Below, one piece after another: positions 1 to 7,948 of a DNA stretch of 64,000 bases; position 1 is the stretch's first letter; the number at the start of each line of letters is the position of its first letter. The position numbers were made by a program, and so were the translations under genes. Source of the stretch: JAOUGY01 sp963825585 (lineage in GTDB: Bacteria > Actinomycetota > Acidimicrobiia > Spongiisociales > ZC4RG35); NCBI GenBank assembly GCA_963825585.1, contig CAWGTX010000001.1, positions 434,001 through 498,000 of the forward strand. Reading direction: 5' to 3'. A model generated the notes under the pieces. The model worked only from the letters and a program-made list of their open reading frames with translations, had not been told where the DNA came from and did no database searches.

Positions 1-760
1 ATTCGAGTTCGAGGCCGTGGGCGTCGGCTTCCCATTGGTCCTTGCCGCTGTCGATGATCACGAGCCCGGATCGCAGGTCGATCAGCAGTGGGAAGCCGGC
101 GTCAGCGGCTGGTGCCGCTACCGCAGCGGTCAGGTCGCGCTGTTGGCTCGGCGTGGTCGTGCGGTAACACGCCATGGCGCTGAACACCGCATGCCAATCG
201 GTGGTGCCGATCCTCTCGCCGAGCGCGTCGCCCGGCACCAGGTCGACCTCGTTGCCGTCGGGGTCGGTGTGACGCACCCCGTACGGTCCGGATGCCTCAC
301 CTGGAATCGCCTGCTCGACCTCCGAGGCCGGCCGCACCACATCGAGGTGGACGCGGTTTCGAAGCGGCTGTGGACCCATCGACTGCCGGATCCGGACAGC
401 AGGATCGCGCCGCAATGGATCCGCCAAACCGCCTTCCTTCTCCGACGAATAGTCGAGCACGGGCTGCCAGAACCGCTTCACCTCGTTCGGGTTGGCGGAT
501 TCGAACACGATGCTCACGCACTGCAGTACGGCAGGGTTCGCAGTCAGCCCGAGATCGCTCGCGGCCGCCGACACCGTCTCGGCGTGCGCGTCTGAGTCGA
601 GTCGCACCCGTGCACCTGTCGCCCGTACGTCGACCACGAGCTCGGCCGACAGCTCCCCGATGCGTCCGGCCAGCGCAGCCCCCTCGATCAGCGACGGCGC
701 GTCGAACCATGCCGTCGCAACGCCGTCGACGATCCGCCAGTCCGGTCCGATCTGTGCCAT
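1..760 (-). CDS. Pterin dehydratase-like / VOC (glyoxalase) fusion protein, 3' end cut by window edge
   Basis: The minus-strand frame opens with ATG at 760 and stays open to base 1, so the C-terminus lies outside the window. The first ~75 residues resemble pterin-4a-carbinolamine dehydratase: a WRIVDGVATAWF start, then a helix and a strand ending in SAAASDLGL. The canonical HH catalytic pair is not evident, so this part may not be catalytic. From about residue 80 a vicinal-oxygen-chelate module follows (VSIVFESANPNEVKRFW, then NRVHLDVVRP, then YGVRHTDPDGNEVDLVPG). A second VOC-like repeat seems to start after this (TDWHAVFSAMACYRT). PCD-like plus VOC fusions occur in actinobacteria with no settled function. 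The plus-strand open frame over the same bases has no recognisable family and I treat it as a shadow. Confidence 0.75.
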   Translation of the reverse strand, partial: MAQIGPDWRIVDGVATAWFDAPSLIEGAALAGRIGELSAELVVDVRATGARVRLDSDAHAETVSAAASDLGLTANPAVLQCVSIVFESANPNEVKRFWQPVLDYSSEKEGGLADPLRRDPAVRIRQSMGPQPLRNRVHLDVVRPASEVEQAIPGEASGPYGVRHTDPDGNEVDLVPGDALGERIGTTDWHAVFSAMACYRTTTPSQQRDLTAAVAAPAADAGFPLLIDLRSGLVIIDSGKDQWEADAHGLELE

Positions 761-936
761 GCGGGCACCCTACTGATCCTTCCGGACGACCCTCTTCCGG
801 ACACGCTCGATGGAGTCGTGCTGCCCGGGTCGCCTTGGTCGCCCACCGACCGCCAGGTGCGACACTCGGAGCTACCTCGGTCGGGAAGACTCTCTGGATC
901 AAGTTTCGTACCTCGCAACCGTCCGCGGTGACCTGG

Positions 937-1560
937 CTACAGCGAGAGGAAGCCTTTCTCGTAGGCTCGTGCCACCGCGGCGGCGCGGTCCGAGACCGCC
1001 AGTTTGTCGTAGACGTGGATCAGATGAGTCTTCACCGTCGCCTCGCTGATGTGGAGGTGCCCGGCTATCTCTGCGTTGGTGTTGCCGTTGGCGACCTGGC
1101 GCAGCACATCGATCTCTCGTGACGTGAGGGCGTCGGGTGACACCTTCTTCGTGCGTTCGACCAGACGCTTCGTGATCGGGGGCGATAGCACCATCTCGCC
1201 GGCGGCGGCACGGCGCACTGCGTCGACGAGGTCGTCGGTGGGGGAGTCCTTCAGCATGTATCCGGACGCGCCGGCCTCTACCGCCCGGACGATCGCCTCG
1301 TCGGTGTCGTAGGTCGTCACTACGAGCACGGCGACGTCGGGTCGACGTGCTCTCACGGCTCTGGTCGCTTCGACACCGTCCATGCCTGGCATCCTGAGAT
1401 CCATCAGCACCACATCCGGGTCGTCGGCCAGCACCGCCGAGAGCGCAGCGTGACCGTCGGCGACGTCGGCAACGACCTCGATGTCCGGCTCGTCTGCGAG
1501 CAGTGCGACCATGCCTTGTCTCACGATCGGATGATCGTCGGCCACGATCACTCGGATCAT
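937..1560 (-). CDS. NarL/LuxR-family response regulator
   Basis: A 207-residue two-domain regulator. The N-terminal receiver carries the acidic pair D8/D9 (ADDHPIVRQG), the phosphoacceptor Asp54 (VVLMDLRMPGMDG), a switch Thr (VVTTYDTDE) and the conserved Lys (YMLKDSP). The C-terminal ~60 residues are a LuxR-type HTH (LTSREIDVLRQVANGNTNAE, then SEATVKTHL). I chose ATG at 1560. A TTG nine bases further upstream would overlap the kinase stop, but the ATG gives the usual MIRVIVADDH opening and better spacing to a GGAA-like site. It lies directly downstream of the histidine kinase, so the two form a two-component pair that probably controls the linked membrane genes or acts more widely. The target is not deducible from sequence. 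Confidence 0.95.
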   Translation of the reverse strand: MIRVIVADDHPIVRQGMVALLADEPDIEVVADVADGHAALSAVLADDPDVVLMDLRMPGMDGVEATRAVRARRPDVAVLVVTTYDTDEAIVRAVEAGASGYMLKDSPTDDLVDAVRRAAAGEMVLSPPITKRLVERTKKVSPDALTSREIDVLRQVANGNTNAEIAGHLHISEATVKTHLIHVYDKLAVSDRAAAVARAYEKGFLSL

Positions 1561-1565
1561 CCGGG

Positions 1566-2747
1566 TCAAGGTTCCACCGGGACTTCGACGGTGAGAAGAG
1601 TGCCGTGATCGTCGGGTTCGATCGTCACGCGGCCGTCGAGAGACTCGACACGGCGGGTCAGCGTTGCAAGCCCCTGACCGCCGGTCAGTGTTCCGCGGTC
1701 GCGCACCTCCCCTGTGTCGATGCCGATGCCGTCATCGCGAACGGCGAGGGTCACCAGGTCGTCGCAATACGACAGAGTCAGGTCGACGCGGCCGGGCTGA
1801 GCGTGGCTGCAAGCGTTGCGGATCCCTTCCTGCGCGGCGCGGAGGAGCACGGTCTCGACCGAGCCCGGCAGGGCGTACGCGGTTCCGACGACCTCCAGTT
1901 CGCCGTCGATGTGGTCGGGCAGGACCTCGCGGACATGCCGCCTGAGGGCATCGGGGAGAGACACTTCTGCGAGCTCGTCGGGTCGACTCGACTCGACCAG
2001 ACGCCTGGCGGTGTGGAGGTTCTCCTGAGCCGTGGTTTCGATGGAGGCGAGCGCCTCCTCGGTGTTCGTGGTCGCACGCCTACCGGCTCGAGCCAACAGC
2101 ACGATCGACGTGAAGCCCTGGGCGAGTGTGTCGTGGATCTCTCCAGCCATCCTGGTGCGCTCCTCGAGCACGCCTCGCGAACGTTCGGAGGTGGCGAGAT
2201 GCGCCCGCGTCGCCTCGAGCTGTTCGATGAGTGCGGCCTGGCTCGCGCTCAACCGTCCGATTCGATCGATTGCGTAGGCGATCGTCGAGGACCCGACGAA
2301 AACGAACACGGGGATCACCAGCGTCCAGGTGGGTCCGTCGAGTGAGGCGATGAGCCACACCGCCGAGACGACGCCTGACAGCGTCACGCCGAGGTGGAGA
2401 CGGGTCGAGTCGACGATGAAACACAACCCGTACAACGAAAAGCTGAGAGTTGTCCAGCGGTCGTCTTCGGTCAACAGGATGGACCATCCACCGATGGCGA
2501 TCGCGATGCCCGCGAGCCTCGCAGTGAACGATCGGCCCGACCAGGCGAGCGCCAGTCCGGCGAGCACGGCCCACGGCAGGACCGATCGGGCGATGTTCAC
2601 GGTGGAGTCGAGCCTCGGTCGGTAGGCCAGAGCCATCGAGGCCACGAAGCCGAAGACGGTCAGGCCGGCCCAGATCCCGTCCCTCGGTGAGCCGGGGTCG
2701 ATGCCGGGCGGGTCGGTATCGGTGGATGGATGGTTCGATTGGTTCAC
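1566..2747 (-). CDS. NarL-type sensor histidine kinase (HisKA_3)
   Basis: A 393-residue membrane sensor kinase. Residues ~25-160 hold about five or six hydrophobic segments and no obvious extracellular ligand domain. A short coiled stretch (~165-195) leads to the HisKA_3 dimerisation box with the phospho-accepting His205 (MAGEIHDTLAQGFTSIVLLA). The C-terminal HATPase_c domain has LRAAQEGIRNACSHA (N box), VRDDGIGID (G1) and TGGQGLATLTRRVESLDG (G2). The start is GTG at 2747 with GAGGA upstream. The response regulator begins 5 bp downstream. The few membrane-spanning helices and the HDT motif are typical of LiaS/DesK-like kinases that sense membrane state. That role is an inference. Confidence 0.94.
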   Translation of the reverse strand: MNQSNHPSTDTDPPGIDPGSPRDGIWAGLTVFGFVASMALAYRPRLDSTVNIARSVLPWAVLAGLALAWSGRSFTARLAGIAIAIGGWSILLTEDDRWTTLSFSLYGLCFIVDSTRLHLGVTLSGVVSAVWLIASLDGPTWTLVIPVFVFVGSSTIAYAIDRIGRLSASQAALIEQLEATRAHLATSERSRGVLEERTRMAGEIHDTLAQGFTSIVLLARAGRRATTNTEEALASIETTAQENLHTARRLVESSRPDELAEVSLPDALRRHVREVLPDHIDGELEVVGTAYALPGSVETVLLRAAQEGIRNACSHAQPGRVDLTLSYCDDLVTLAVRDDGIGIDTGEVRDRGTLTGGQGLATLTRRVESLDGRVTIEPDDHGTLLTVEVPVEP

Positions 2748-2855
2748 GGGATGGTCCTCTGAGGAGCTTACGACGGAAGCGACGTCCGGTCCGGGGAGGC
2801 GGCAGGATCTGGTCGGCGGCTCGGGGGCTTGCTTCGTGGATGTGGGTCGTGTCGA

Positions 2856-3521
2856 TCAAGGCACCTTCACTTCGCTCGCCGCGGTCTCGAGGCGAGATTG
2901 GAGGTGGTACTCGTAGCGGTCGAGGCGGAAACGGACGTAGAAGATCACGAAAAAGATGACGAGGCCCATCACCGGCCATGCCATCAACGTCCGGGTGGCG
3001 AGGAACTCGGAGGCGGTGGCAACACGGAGATGCCACGCCTCCCATGTCGTCAGCCCGAGTTCGGCGAGCGCCACCACCCCGGTGACCTGGGCGGAGACCC
3101 TCCGGTAGACGGGATGGTCCGCAGACAGATGCCGGTACGGTGTCACGAGTGGAATGGCGTAGGAAGCCGCCGGCCACCTCGTGAATGCAGTGGCTCCGAT
3201 GGCGATGGCGGCGAGGGCGCTGATGACCACCCCCGCTCCGAAATAGACCACCGATGATTCGGTGATCACACCTGCAACGGCTTTCACCACCACGAACCCG
3301 AGCGAGACCGGCAGCAGGACTCCGATCCCGGCGCCACGTTTCCTTCGGAGCACGAGCAGGGCCAGCGTTGTGGCGCTGGCGGCGACCATGCCGGCGACGA
3401 GACCGAGCCAACCGTCGAACACGAGGAACGCTGCGGTTGGAAGCATGGACTTCAGTGCGTAGGCAGGACTCGGGCGGGCAACCTGCGCCACCAGGCGTTC
3501 AGACGCTGCGGTCCATCTCAC
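2856..3521 (-). CDS. Multi-pass membrane protein (DUF3159/VC0807-like)
   Basis: About 221 residues if translation starts at the GTG at 3521, which overlaps the end of the upstream 2TM gene by 23 bp. The frame is open further upstream, but that part is Arg/Ser-rich and overlaps the 2TM gene. There are five or six hydrophobic helices (SMLPTAAFLVFDGWLGLVAG, then SLGFVVVKAVAG, VVISALAAIAIGAT, TLMAWPVMGLVIFFVIFYVR) and a polar, charged C-terminus. The pattern resembles the VC0807/DUF3159 families, but I see no diagnostic motif. It lies between the 2TM gene and the kinase, 108 bp before the kinase GTG, so it probably belongs to the same operon. Confidence 0.7.
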   Translation of the reverse strand: MRWTAASERLVAQVARPSPAYALKSMLPTAAFLVFDGWLGLVAGMVAASATTLALLVLRRKRGAGIGVLLPVSLGFVVVKAVAGVITESSVVYFGAGVVISALAAIAIGATAFTRWPAASYAIPLVTPYRHLSADHPVYRRVSAQVTGVVALAELGLTTWEAWHLRVATASEFLATRTLMAWPVMGLVIFFVIFYVRFRLDRYEYHLQSRLETAASEVKVP

Positions 3522-3756
3522 GTTGGATCCTCTCTTCGGTGATGGGCAGCCGCCAGCCGAACAGGTGCGAGCCCTGAGCCACCAGGCCGATCGCCCCACC
3601 GAGCAGTGGCCACACGGGCCAGAAGACGGGAGCATCCGACCGTGCCCACTCGGCCACGAAGTAGGTCGCCAATGCCACGTAGAACACCAGGTAGATGGCG
3701 AAGTGCCGTCGGGCCCTGATGCGGTGGATGGCGTGCTCTCTCGATTGGTTGGTCAT
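3499..3756 (-). CDS. 2TM domain-containing small membrane protein
   Basis: An 85-residue protein with a basic N-terminus (REHAIHRIRARRHFAIYL), a first helix (AIYLVFYVALATYFVAEW), a short loop ending in FWPVWPLLGG and a second helix running into SHLFGW. This is the layout of the 2TM family (pfam13239), where Arg-rich ends flank two helices joined by a W-rich loop. In many bacteria 2TM proteins are encoded beside histidine kinases, and here a kinase/response-regulator pair follows two genes downstream. It is the first gene of the probable 3756-937 operon. The ATG start is followed by a normal acidic/basic tail, and its end overlaps the next gene. Confidence 0.85.
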   Translation of the reverse strand: MTNQSREHAIHRIRARRHFAIYLVFYVALATYFVAEWARSDAPVFWPVWPLLGGAIGLVAQGSHLFGWRLPITEERIQREMDRSV

Positions 3757-3872
3757 GTCGATTCCCTTCTCTGGATGTTCTCAGCCGGTTCCTGGTCCAG
3801 TGTCGGGTCCTCGATAGCCCTCCGCATCCACCGATCGGTTGACCTGTGAACTCCTCGACGAGGGCATGGCGA

Positions 3873-4612
3873 TCAGGGCTCGCGAGGAACCCGACCCGTG
3901 CACGGAGAAACGAACAGGCGGCCCGAGATGGCACCGGGGTGTCGTGGTCCGATGGTGGAGATGGTCGGGACGATCGTGCACGGCACCCTGCGTGAGGGAG
4001 CGACAGCCGTGGAGAAGCCGCCGTCTGCTGGGCACTCGGTGGTGGAGCGCAGGTGGGCCAATCGCTCGAGCGGAGCCGCCCATGACGCTCGGGAGAGGGC
4101 GGCCTCGCCGTGCTCCCACACTTCACCGAGAGCTTGTTCGATCGAGACCCCACACTCTGCGGGGGAGATGAGCGAGCCTCGAGCAACGAACTCGAGGGCC
4201 AAGGACACCACCTCGGGTTCGAACCGCTTGTTCCTCTCCAGTACCGGATGCGCGCTGCCGGCCACCCAGGCGATGTCGCGCAGGAACAAGGTGTTGGAGA
4301 CGACGATCCAGACGCTCTGTGAACCGCCCGACGAGGAGAATCGGGCTTCCGATGTTCCCGACGGGTCCGAGGCGTGGTAGGCGATTGCGTTCATGTCCGC
4401 ATGCGCCATGGGAATGCGCTGGAGAGGATCATCTCCCCCGGCGGGTCGTACACCCGATTTCGGCCCCGGGATACGGCGTGATCTTCGAGCGACACCACGG
4501 CACCGACGGGGAGGCCCCGGCGACCCAGCCACACCCATGCCTCCTCGAAACACATGCGGAACATGGGATCCAACTCGCGCCACGCTGCGCCGAATCCCGA
4601 ATTCGATGACAC
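3873..4612 (-). pseudogene. Nucleoside deaminase-like gene, frameshifted and lacking the PCxxC motif
   Basis: Translation from GTG 4612 gives the typical start of a CDA/tadA-type deaminase (FEEAWVWLGRRGLPVGAVV, then SRGRNRVYDPPGE) and stops at 4391 in that frame. The neighbouring frame continues the match with DPLQRIPMAHADMNAIAYH, where HAD replaces the usual HAE. The shift falls in the run of five G (minus strand) near 4435-4440. Downstream, the segment that should contain the second zinc-binding motif PCxxC is absent: HADMN leads to SVWIVVSNTLFLRD and a family-like C-terminus (HPVLERNKRFEPEVVSLALEF). Even with the frameshift repaired, the catalytic Cys pair would be missing. The last ~40 residues before the stop at 3873 look non-coding. 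This is either a decayed gene or a deaminase-fold protein with an assembly indel. Confidence 0.65.
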
Positions 4613-4963
4613 CCCCGCAAGCTAGTGCCGTGTCCCGCAACGTTCGCCTGGTTGTGGGTCGGCGCCGCACGTGTCGTGTGGGCGTGTTGCATATGGTGCT
4701 TCGCCGTCTTCGATGTTCCGGCCGACCTGTTGGGCTCCGCTGGGAGGCGGGGGGGGCGTGGGGGCACGGTCGGCCAGGCTGTGATCGGAAAACGAACGGG
4801 GGGACGGTCACGACCTGACCCTCGCAAACGTTTCTGGTCACAGCACTAGCCGATGGTGGATCTCGAGCGTTCGAACCGGGCGGCCGATCGGATTCCCAAT
4901 CGCCAGAGCCACTCCAGTCGGCACCTGTGGGCGGATCGGATCGGCGCAGCGAGGACTCGTCTT
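4613..4963. other. Intergenic stretch without recognisable gene
   Basis: About 350 bp lie between the broken deaminase (reading left) and the 3' end of the SDR gene. There is a G-run (GGGGGGGCG near 4748-4756), but I see no convincing ORF, RNA gene or strong hairpin. Open frames here translate to Arg/Ser/Pro-rich text with no family resemblance. Confidence 0.5.
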
Positions 4964-5917
4964 TCAGTCGCCAGTTCCTGAGGCACCGTTTTCATCGGCC
5001 TCCCACGGAAAGGTGGCCCCTGTGGCGTCCTTGGCCACCGCCCACAACTGGTCCTGGTGGGACTCGTCGAGAGCGTACGCGAGCTGGGTGGCTTCGCCGG
5101 GTGATCCTTTGAATTCCCGAAAGCCGGTGGGTCCGTAGTACTCGCCGCCTTTGGCGTCTGGGTCGAGGGCAGCTTGGATCTGGGACAGCGCCGCCTTGTG
5201 TGGGGGGTGAGTCAACAGGGGCGCCAGCGTGTACCGCAGGACGGTGGTGAGCAGTTTCGGCGCACTGCGACTCAGCTCGGTGGTCGAGATCCCGGGATGC
5301 GCACTCAGCGCCACGATCGACCTCCCCGCTGCTTTCAATCGACGGTCCAGCGTGTTGCCGAACATCAGGCAGGCGAGTTTGGTCTGTGCGTAGGCATCAC
5401 TGGCCGAGTAGCCGTTCTCCCAGTTGAGGTCTTCGAACGAGATGCGCTTCCTGCCTCCCCTGTGTGAGAGGCTCGACAGCGTGACGATGCGCGAACCTGG
5501 TGCGTCCGGCATCAGGTCGACGAGTAGCGCCGTCAGCAGAAAATGGCCCAGAAAGTTCGCGCCCATCTGGCTCTCGAACCCGTCCACTGTCGTCGAGTAC
5601 GGCGGCATCATGATGCCCGCATTGAGGATGAGGAGGTCCACGGTCCCGTGCGTCCCTCGGAAGGCGTCGGCGAAGCTGCGCACGCTGTTCAGGTCGGCGA
5701 GGTCGAGCGGCATCACCGACAGGTCTGCGCCATGCACATCGGCTTCGATGCGCGATTTTGCGTCGAGGCCCCGAGCGAGCGTTCGGCATGCCATCACGGT
5801 GGTGATGCCCTTGGTCGCAAACGCCTTGGCGGTTTCGAACCCGAGGCCGGTGTTGGCGCCGGTGACGATGGCGACGCGGCCTTCCTGACGTGGAACAGAA
5901 GACAGGTCGAAACTCAT
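4964..5917 (-). CDS. SDR-family oxidoreductase (retinol dehydrogenase-like)
   Basis: A 317-residue short-chain dehydrogenase with the full classical motif set: TGANTGLG (19-26) for NAD(P) binding, LDLADLNS after the third strand, NAG (99-101), a catalytic Ser near 148-149 (TLSSLSH) and YAQTK (Tyr176, Lys180). An Arg after the second strand (MACRTLARG) points to an NADP(H) preference. The extended C-terminus with a GGEYYGPTGF segment matches the retinol dehydrogenase/WW-domain oxidoreductase-like subgroup, which reduces or oxidises hydrophobic aldehydes, ketones or alcohols. The real substrate is unknown. ATG 5917 follows a strong GAGGAGG site. It is transcribed divergently from a TetR gene, with a promoter and palindrome between them, so TetR is probably its repressor. 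Confidence 0.92.
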   Translation of the reverse strand: MSFDLSSVPRQEGRVAIVTGANTGLGFETAKAFATKGITTVMACRTLARGLDAKSRIEADVHGADLSVMPLDLADLNSVRSFADAFRGTHGTVDLLILNAGIMMPPYSTTVDGFESQMGANFLGHFLLTALLVDLMPDAPGSRIVTLSSLSHRGGRKRISFEDLNWENGYSASDAYAQTKLACLMFGNTLDRRLKAAGRSIVALSAHPGISTTELSRSAPKLLTTVLRYTLAPLLTHPPHKAALSQIQAALDPDAKGGEYYGPTGFREFKGSPGEATQLAYALDESHQDQLWAVAKDATGATFPWEADENGASGTGD

Positions 5918-6017
5918 GAGATCCTCCTCGACTGAGTCGCCGCGGGCGTTGCTGCTGGGTGGACTGACTGAGCGTTCGATGCCGTCTCAGCTCTCTTGTC
6001 CGTGCGTGACAATTTAC

Positions 6018-6030
6018 GAACCATGAGTTC
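6018..6030. promoter_or_regulatory. Probable TetR operator palindrome
   Basis: GAACcatgaGTTC is an inverted repeat (GAAC-N5-GTTC) immediately downstream of the leftward -10 box of the SDR gene, where a bound repressor would block initiation. A second, longer imperfect inverted repeat, ACGAACC (6016-6022) and GGTTCGT (6048-6054), brackets the same promoter. The only regulator nearby is the divergent TetR gene. Confidence 0.6.
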
Positions 6031-6060
6031 ATTATTTACTGACCGCAGGTTCGTTGTCAA
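6031..6060 (-). promoter_or_regulatory. Sigma-70-type promoter of the SDR gene
   Basis: Reading leftwards, TTGACA (6060-6055) is followed after 16 bases by TAAATA (6038-6033), or after 17 by AAATAA. This is close to consensus and stands out in a very GC-rich genome. The predicted start of transcription falls within or next to the GAAC-N5-GTTC palindrome, leaving a leader of roughly 110 nt before the SDR ATG. Confidence 0.65.
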
Positions 6061-6191
6061 CCTGGATTGGTGACTCGGGACGCCTGACGAGGTTGCAGGC
6101 CTACCCGGTCGCGCCTAAATTCAAAGGATCTCGTTCACCAGGTGAGGATCGATGGCATGCGGACTGTGGGTTCGTTGAATCGCGGAGGAGC

Positions 6192-6875
6192 ATGAGCTTC
6201 GAACGGGCACGGCAACCCGAGCAGATCGCACTGCGCCGCAAGAGCATCCTCGAAGCCACGTCTGCGCTCTTCGAAGAAGTGGGTTTCGACGACACTCGGC
6301 TCACCGACATCGGCGACCGCGCAGGCGTGAGCAAGGCGAGTGTGTACCGCTACTTCGAGAGCAAGGAAGCGATCTTCCTCGAACTCCTGGCGCGGGAGAC
6401 CGAGGCGTGGGTGAGCGCGCTCGAGGGTCAGCTTGCGGCCCTCGGCGGCAGCGGCTCGGTCGGCGAGGTCGCCCGCATCGTCGCCGAGTCCCTGAGTGAG
6501 CGCCCCCGGCTGTGCAGCCTCGCGGCCAGGCTCTCGAGCGTGCTGGAGAGGAACCTCAGCACGGACGCCATCCGAGCGTTCAAGCGCAACAATCTGGCGC
6601 TGACGATCCGGCTCGTGAATGCGCTGCACGCCGCCGTGCCGGCCTTGTCCTTGGACGGGGCGCGGCGGTTCGTCTCCATCGCGGTGACATTCCAGAATGG
6701 CCTCTTCCCAGTGGTGTTTCCGCCACCCGCCACCAGAGCCGTGCTCGCCGAGCCGGAGTTCGCTCCCTACCGGATCACCTATCGCGACGCCATGTTCGAT
6801 GCCGCGCTGCTGCTCCTCACGGCGCTGACGATCGAAGCCCCGGCGGGGCGCAGCATCCAGTTGCCGCCGGAGTGA
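6192..6875 (+). CDS. TetR/AcrR-family transcriptional regulator
   Basis: A 227-residue repressor. The HTH is RRKSILEATSALFEEVGFDD, then RLTDIGDRAGVSKASVYRYF, then SKEAIFLELL, the standard TetR_N order. The C-terminal ligand domain is all-helical and resembles the TetR_C_33/AefR-like type (AFKRNNLALTIRLVNALHAA, FQNGLFPVVFPPP). I chose ATG 6192 because GGAGGAG precedes it and the HTH starts at a normal distance. The frame is open upstream, but that part is not TetR-like. It is divergent from the SDR oxidoreductase with an operator-like palindrome in between, so it probably controls that gene and itself in response to a hydrophobic substrate. Confidence 0.93.
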   Translation: MSFERARQPEQIALRRKSILEATSALFEEVGFDDTRLTDIGDRAGVSKASVYRYFESKEAIFLELLARETEAWVSALEGQLAALGGSGSVGEVARIVAESLSERPRLCSLAARLSSVLERNLSTDAIRAFKRNNLALTIRLVNALHAAVPALSLDGARRFVSIAVTFQNGLFPVVFPPPATRAVLAEPEFAPYRITYRDAMFDAALLLLTALTIEAPAGRSIQLPPE

Positions 6876-6996
6876 GGCACCCGGGAAAGGTGCTCGACTT
6901 CGCGGAGCGACCTGCGATCGAGCAGGAACGAAGAAGACGTTGTGTGCCGCGCACCATATCGTCTCGCTCGACAGTCGTGCGATGAATGGAGAGCAC

Positions 6997-7458
6997 ATGC
7001 CGATCGTGGATTTCAACAACGTCTCGACCGAGGGTCTCGAGTCGTCACCAGTAGCCGACACGCTGGCCGGTCTGCGGGCGAACGAGGCCCGCTACTTCAA
7101 GAACAAGTACGACCACGTCTTCACGGTTGAGCCGGCGAGCGAAGCCACCGGGGCGATCGAGTGGGTACATCGGATCCTCGAAGAGGAGCGTGACATCGTC
7201 ATCGATTCGCCACCGTTGCAGGCGACGATGTTCGAGGTGGACGGGACTCGAATGGCGTACGTGTTCTACGAGAGCGGATTGTCGATCAACGTGATGTACG
7301 GCATCGAGGATGGAGGCAAGCGCGCCGTCGGTTTCAAGTTGTCGGAGGGGATGGAGGTGCCCAGCGAGCTCGAGCCCCGGTTCAAGTTCGCCCGGCAGAA
7401 GTCCAAACTCGCCGGCACTATTCGCGGTTCGTTCTTCGTGATCAAGGGCAGCTACTGA
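6997..7458 (+). CDS. Conserved hypothetical protein, ~153 aa
   Basis: I do not recognise the family. The start at ATG 6997 follows GGAGAG. An ATG 15 bases upstream is possible. The sequence is rich in charged residues and has no signal peptide or membrane segment. It begins IVDFNNVSTEGLE and holds an amphipathic stretch (ADTLAGLRANEARYFKN), strand-like blocks (ATMFEVDGTRMAYVFYESG, SINVMYGIEDGGKRAVGFKL) and a basic C-terminus (FKFARQKSKLAG, RGSFFVIKGSY). It looks like a small soluble beta-rich protein. It lies 121 bp after the TetR stop on the same strand, so it may or may not be co-transcribed. Codon use is normal for the region, which supports it being real. Confidence 0.65.
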   Translation: MPIVDFNNVSTEGLESSPVADTLAGLRANEARYFKNKYDHVFTVEPASEATGAIEWVHRILEEERDIVIDSPPLQATMFEVDGTRMAYVFYESGLSINVMYGIEDGGKRAVGFKLSEGMEVPSELEPRFKFARQKSKLAGTIRGSFFVIKGSY

Positions 7459-7556
7459 GCGGTCTGGACGTTGGCGGGTACGGTGACGGGCTCGGTGGGG
7501 CTCAGCAGAAGGTCAGTGGAAGGACAGCTCACCGAACCTGCCCACACGGTGAACGC

Positions 7557-7605
7557 GTCAACAGGTCGGCATTCGAGCCAAGCCAGGGATCCCAGACCTG
7601 TTGAC
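7557..7605. repeat. Inverted repeat GTCAACAGGTC / GACCTGTTGAC
   Basis: Two perfect 11-bp arms (7557-7567 and 7595-7605) are separated by 27 bases and preceded by GAACGC. The same words (CCTGTTG / GTCAAC) recur at 21.3 kb and 46.6 kb as 8-bp tandem units, so I place this in the intergenic short-unit repeat family of this window. It could instead be a terminator for the 6997 gene, but the long spacer and missing T-tract argue against that. Confidence 0.6.
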
Positions 7606-7635
7606 CAGTGCTCTCGCTCAGGGTTCGTTTGCGTG

Positions 7636-7740
7636 TCATGCGGCTTTGAGTGGTTTGCCTTGGTAGGTCCAGCGGAAGGGCTGGGCGGTACACCGCCGAG
7701 GCTCGGGCTCCTCCTCGTCGTTGATCGACGGCGCTATCAA
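7636..7740 (-). pseudogene. Remnant of an IS630-type transposase C-terminus
   Basis: The minus-strand frame ends TAQPFRWTYQGKPLKAA followed by a stop at 7636. This tail (a PFRWTY-G-PL pattern) is characteristic of IS630-family transposases. Nothing upstream in this or neighbouring frames resembles the DDE catalytic core, so only the last ~20-30 codons seem to remain. The bases on either side (7459-7948) contain no other gene, and the stretch is best seen as an old insertion scar. Confidence 0.5.
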
Positions 7741-7948
7741 TCGAGCGTGGTGCTGTCTCCTCGACGAGGGAACACCGCTTGGACTTCGTCTCAGCTGCCG
7801 TGGCACCGCTGGATGCGCCGACATTTCCGAGTGGAGTGCGAGCTTCGTGCCCGGCGCCGTCATCGCGTCGCATCGACGACGTGAGACTTCGCCCCTGCCC
7901 GACCACCGGGGGCGACCCCATCAGTGCGCTCGATGGACCGGTGCGAGG

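Noticed and set aside
17..595. 192-residue plus-strand open frame at the left edge
   Set aside because: It is antisense to the PCD-VOC fusion gene, which shows recognisable motifs, and has none itself.
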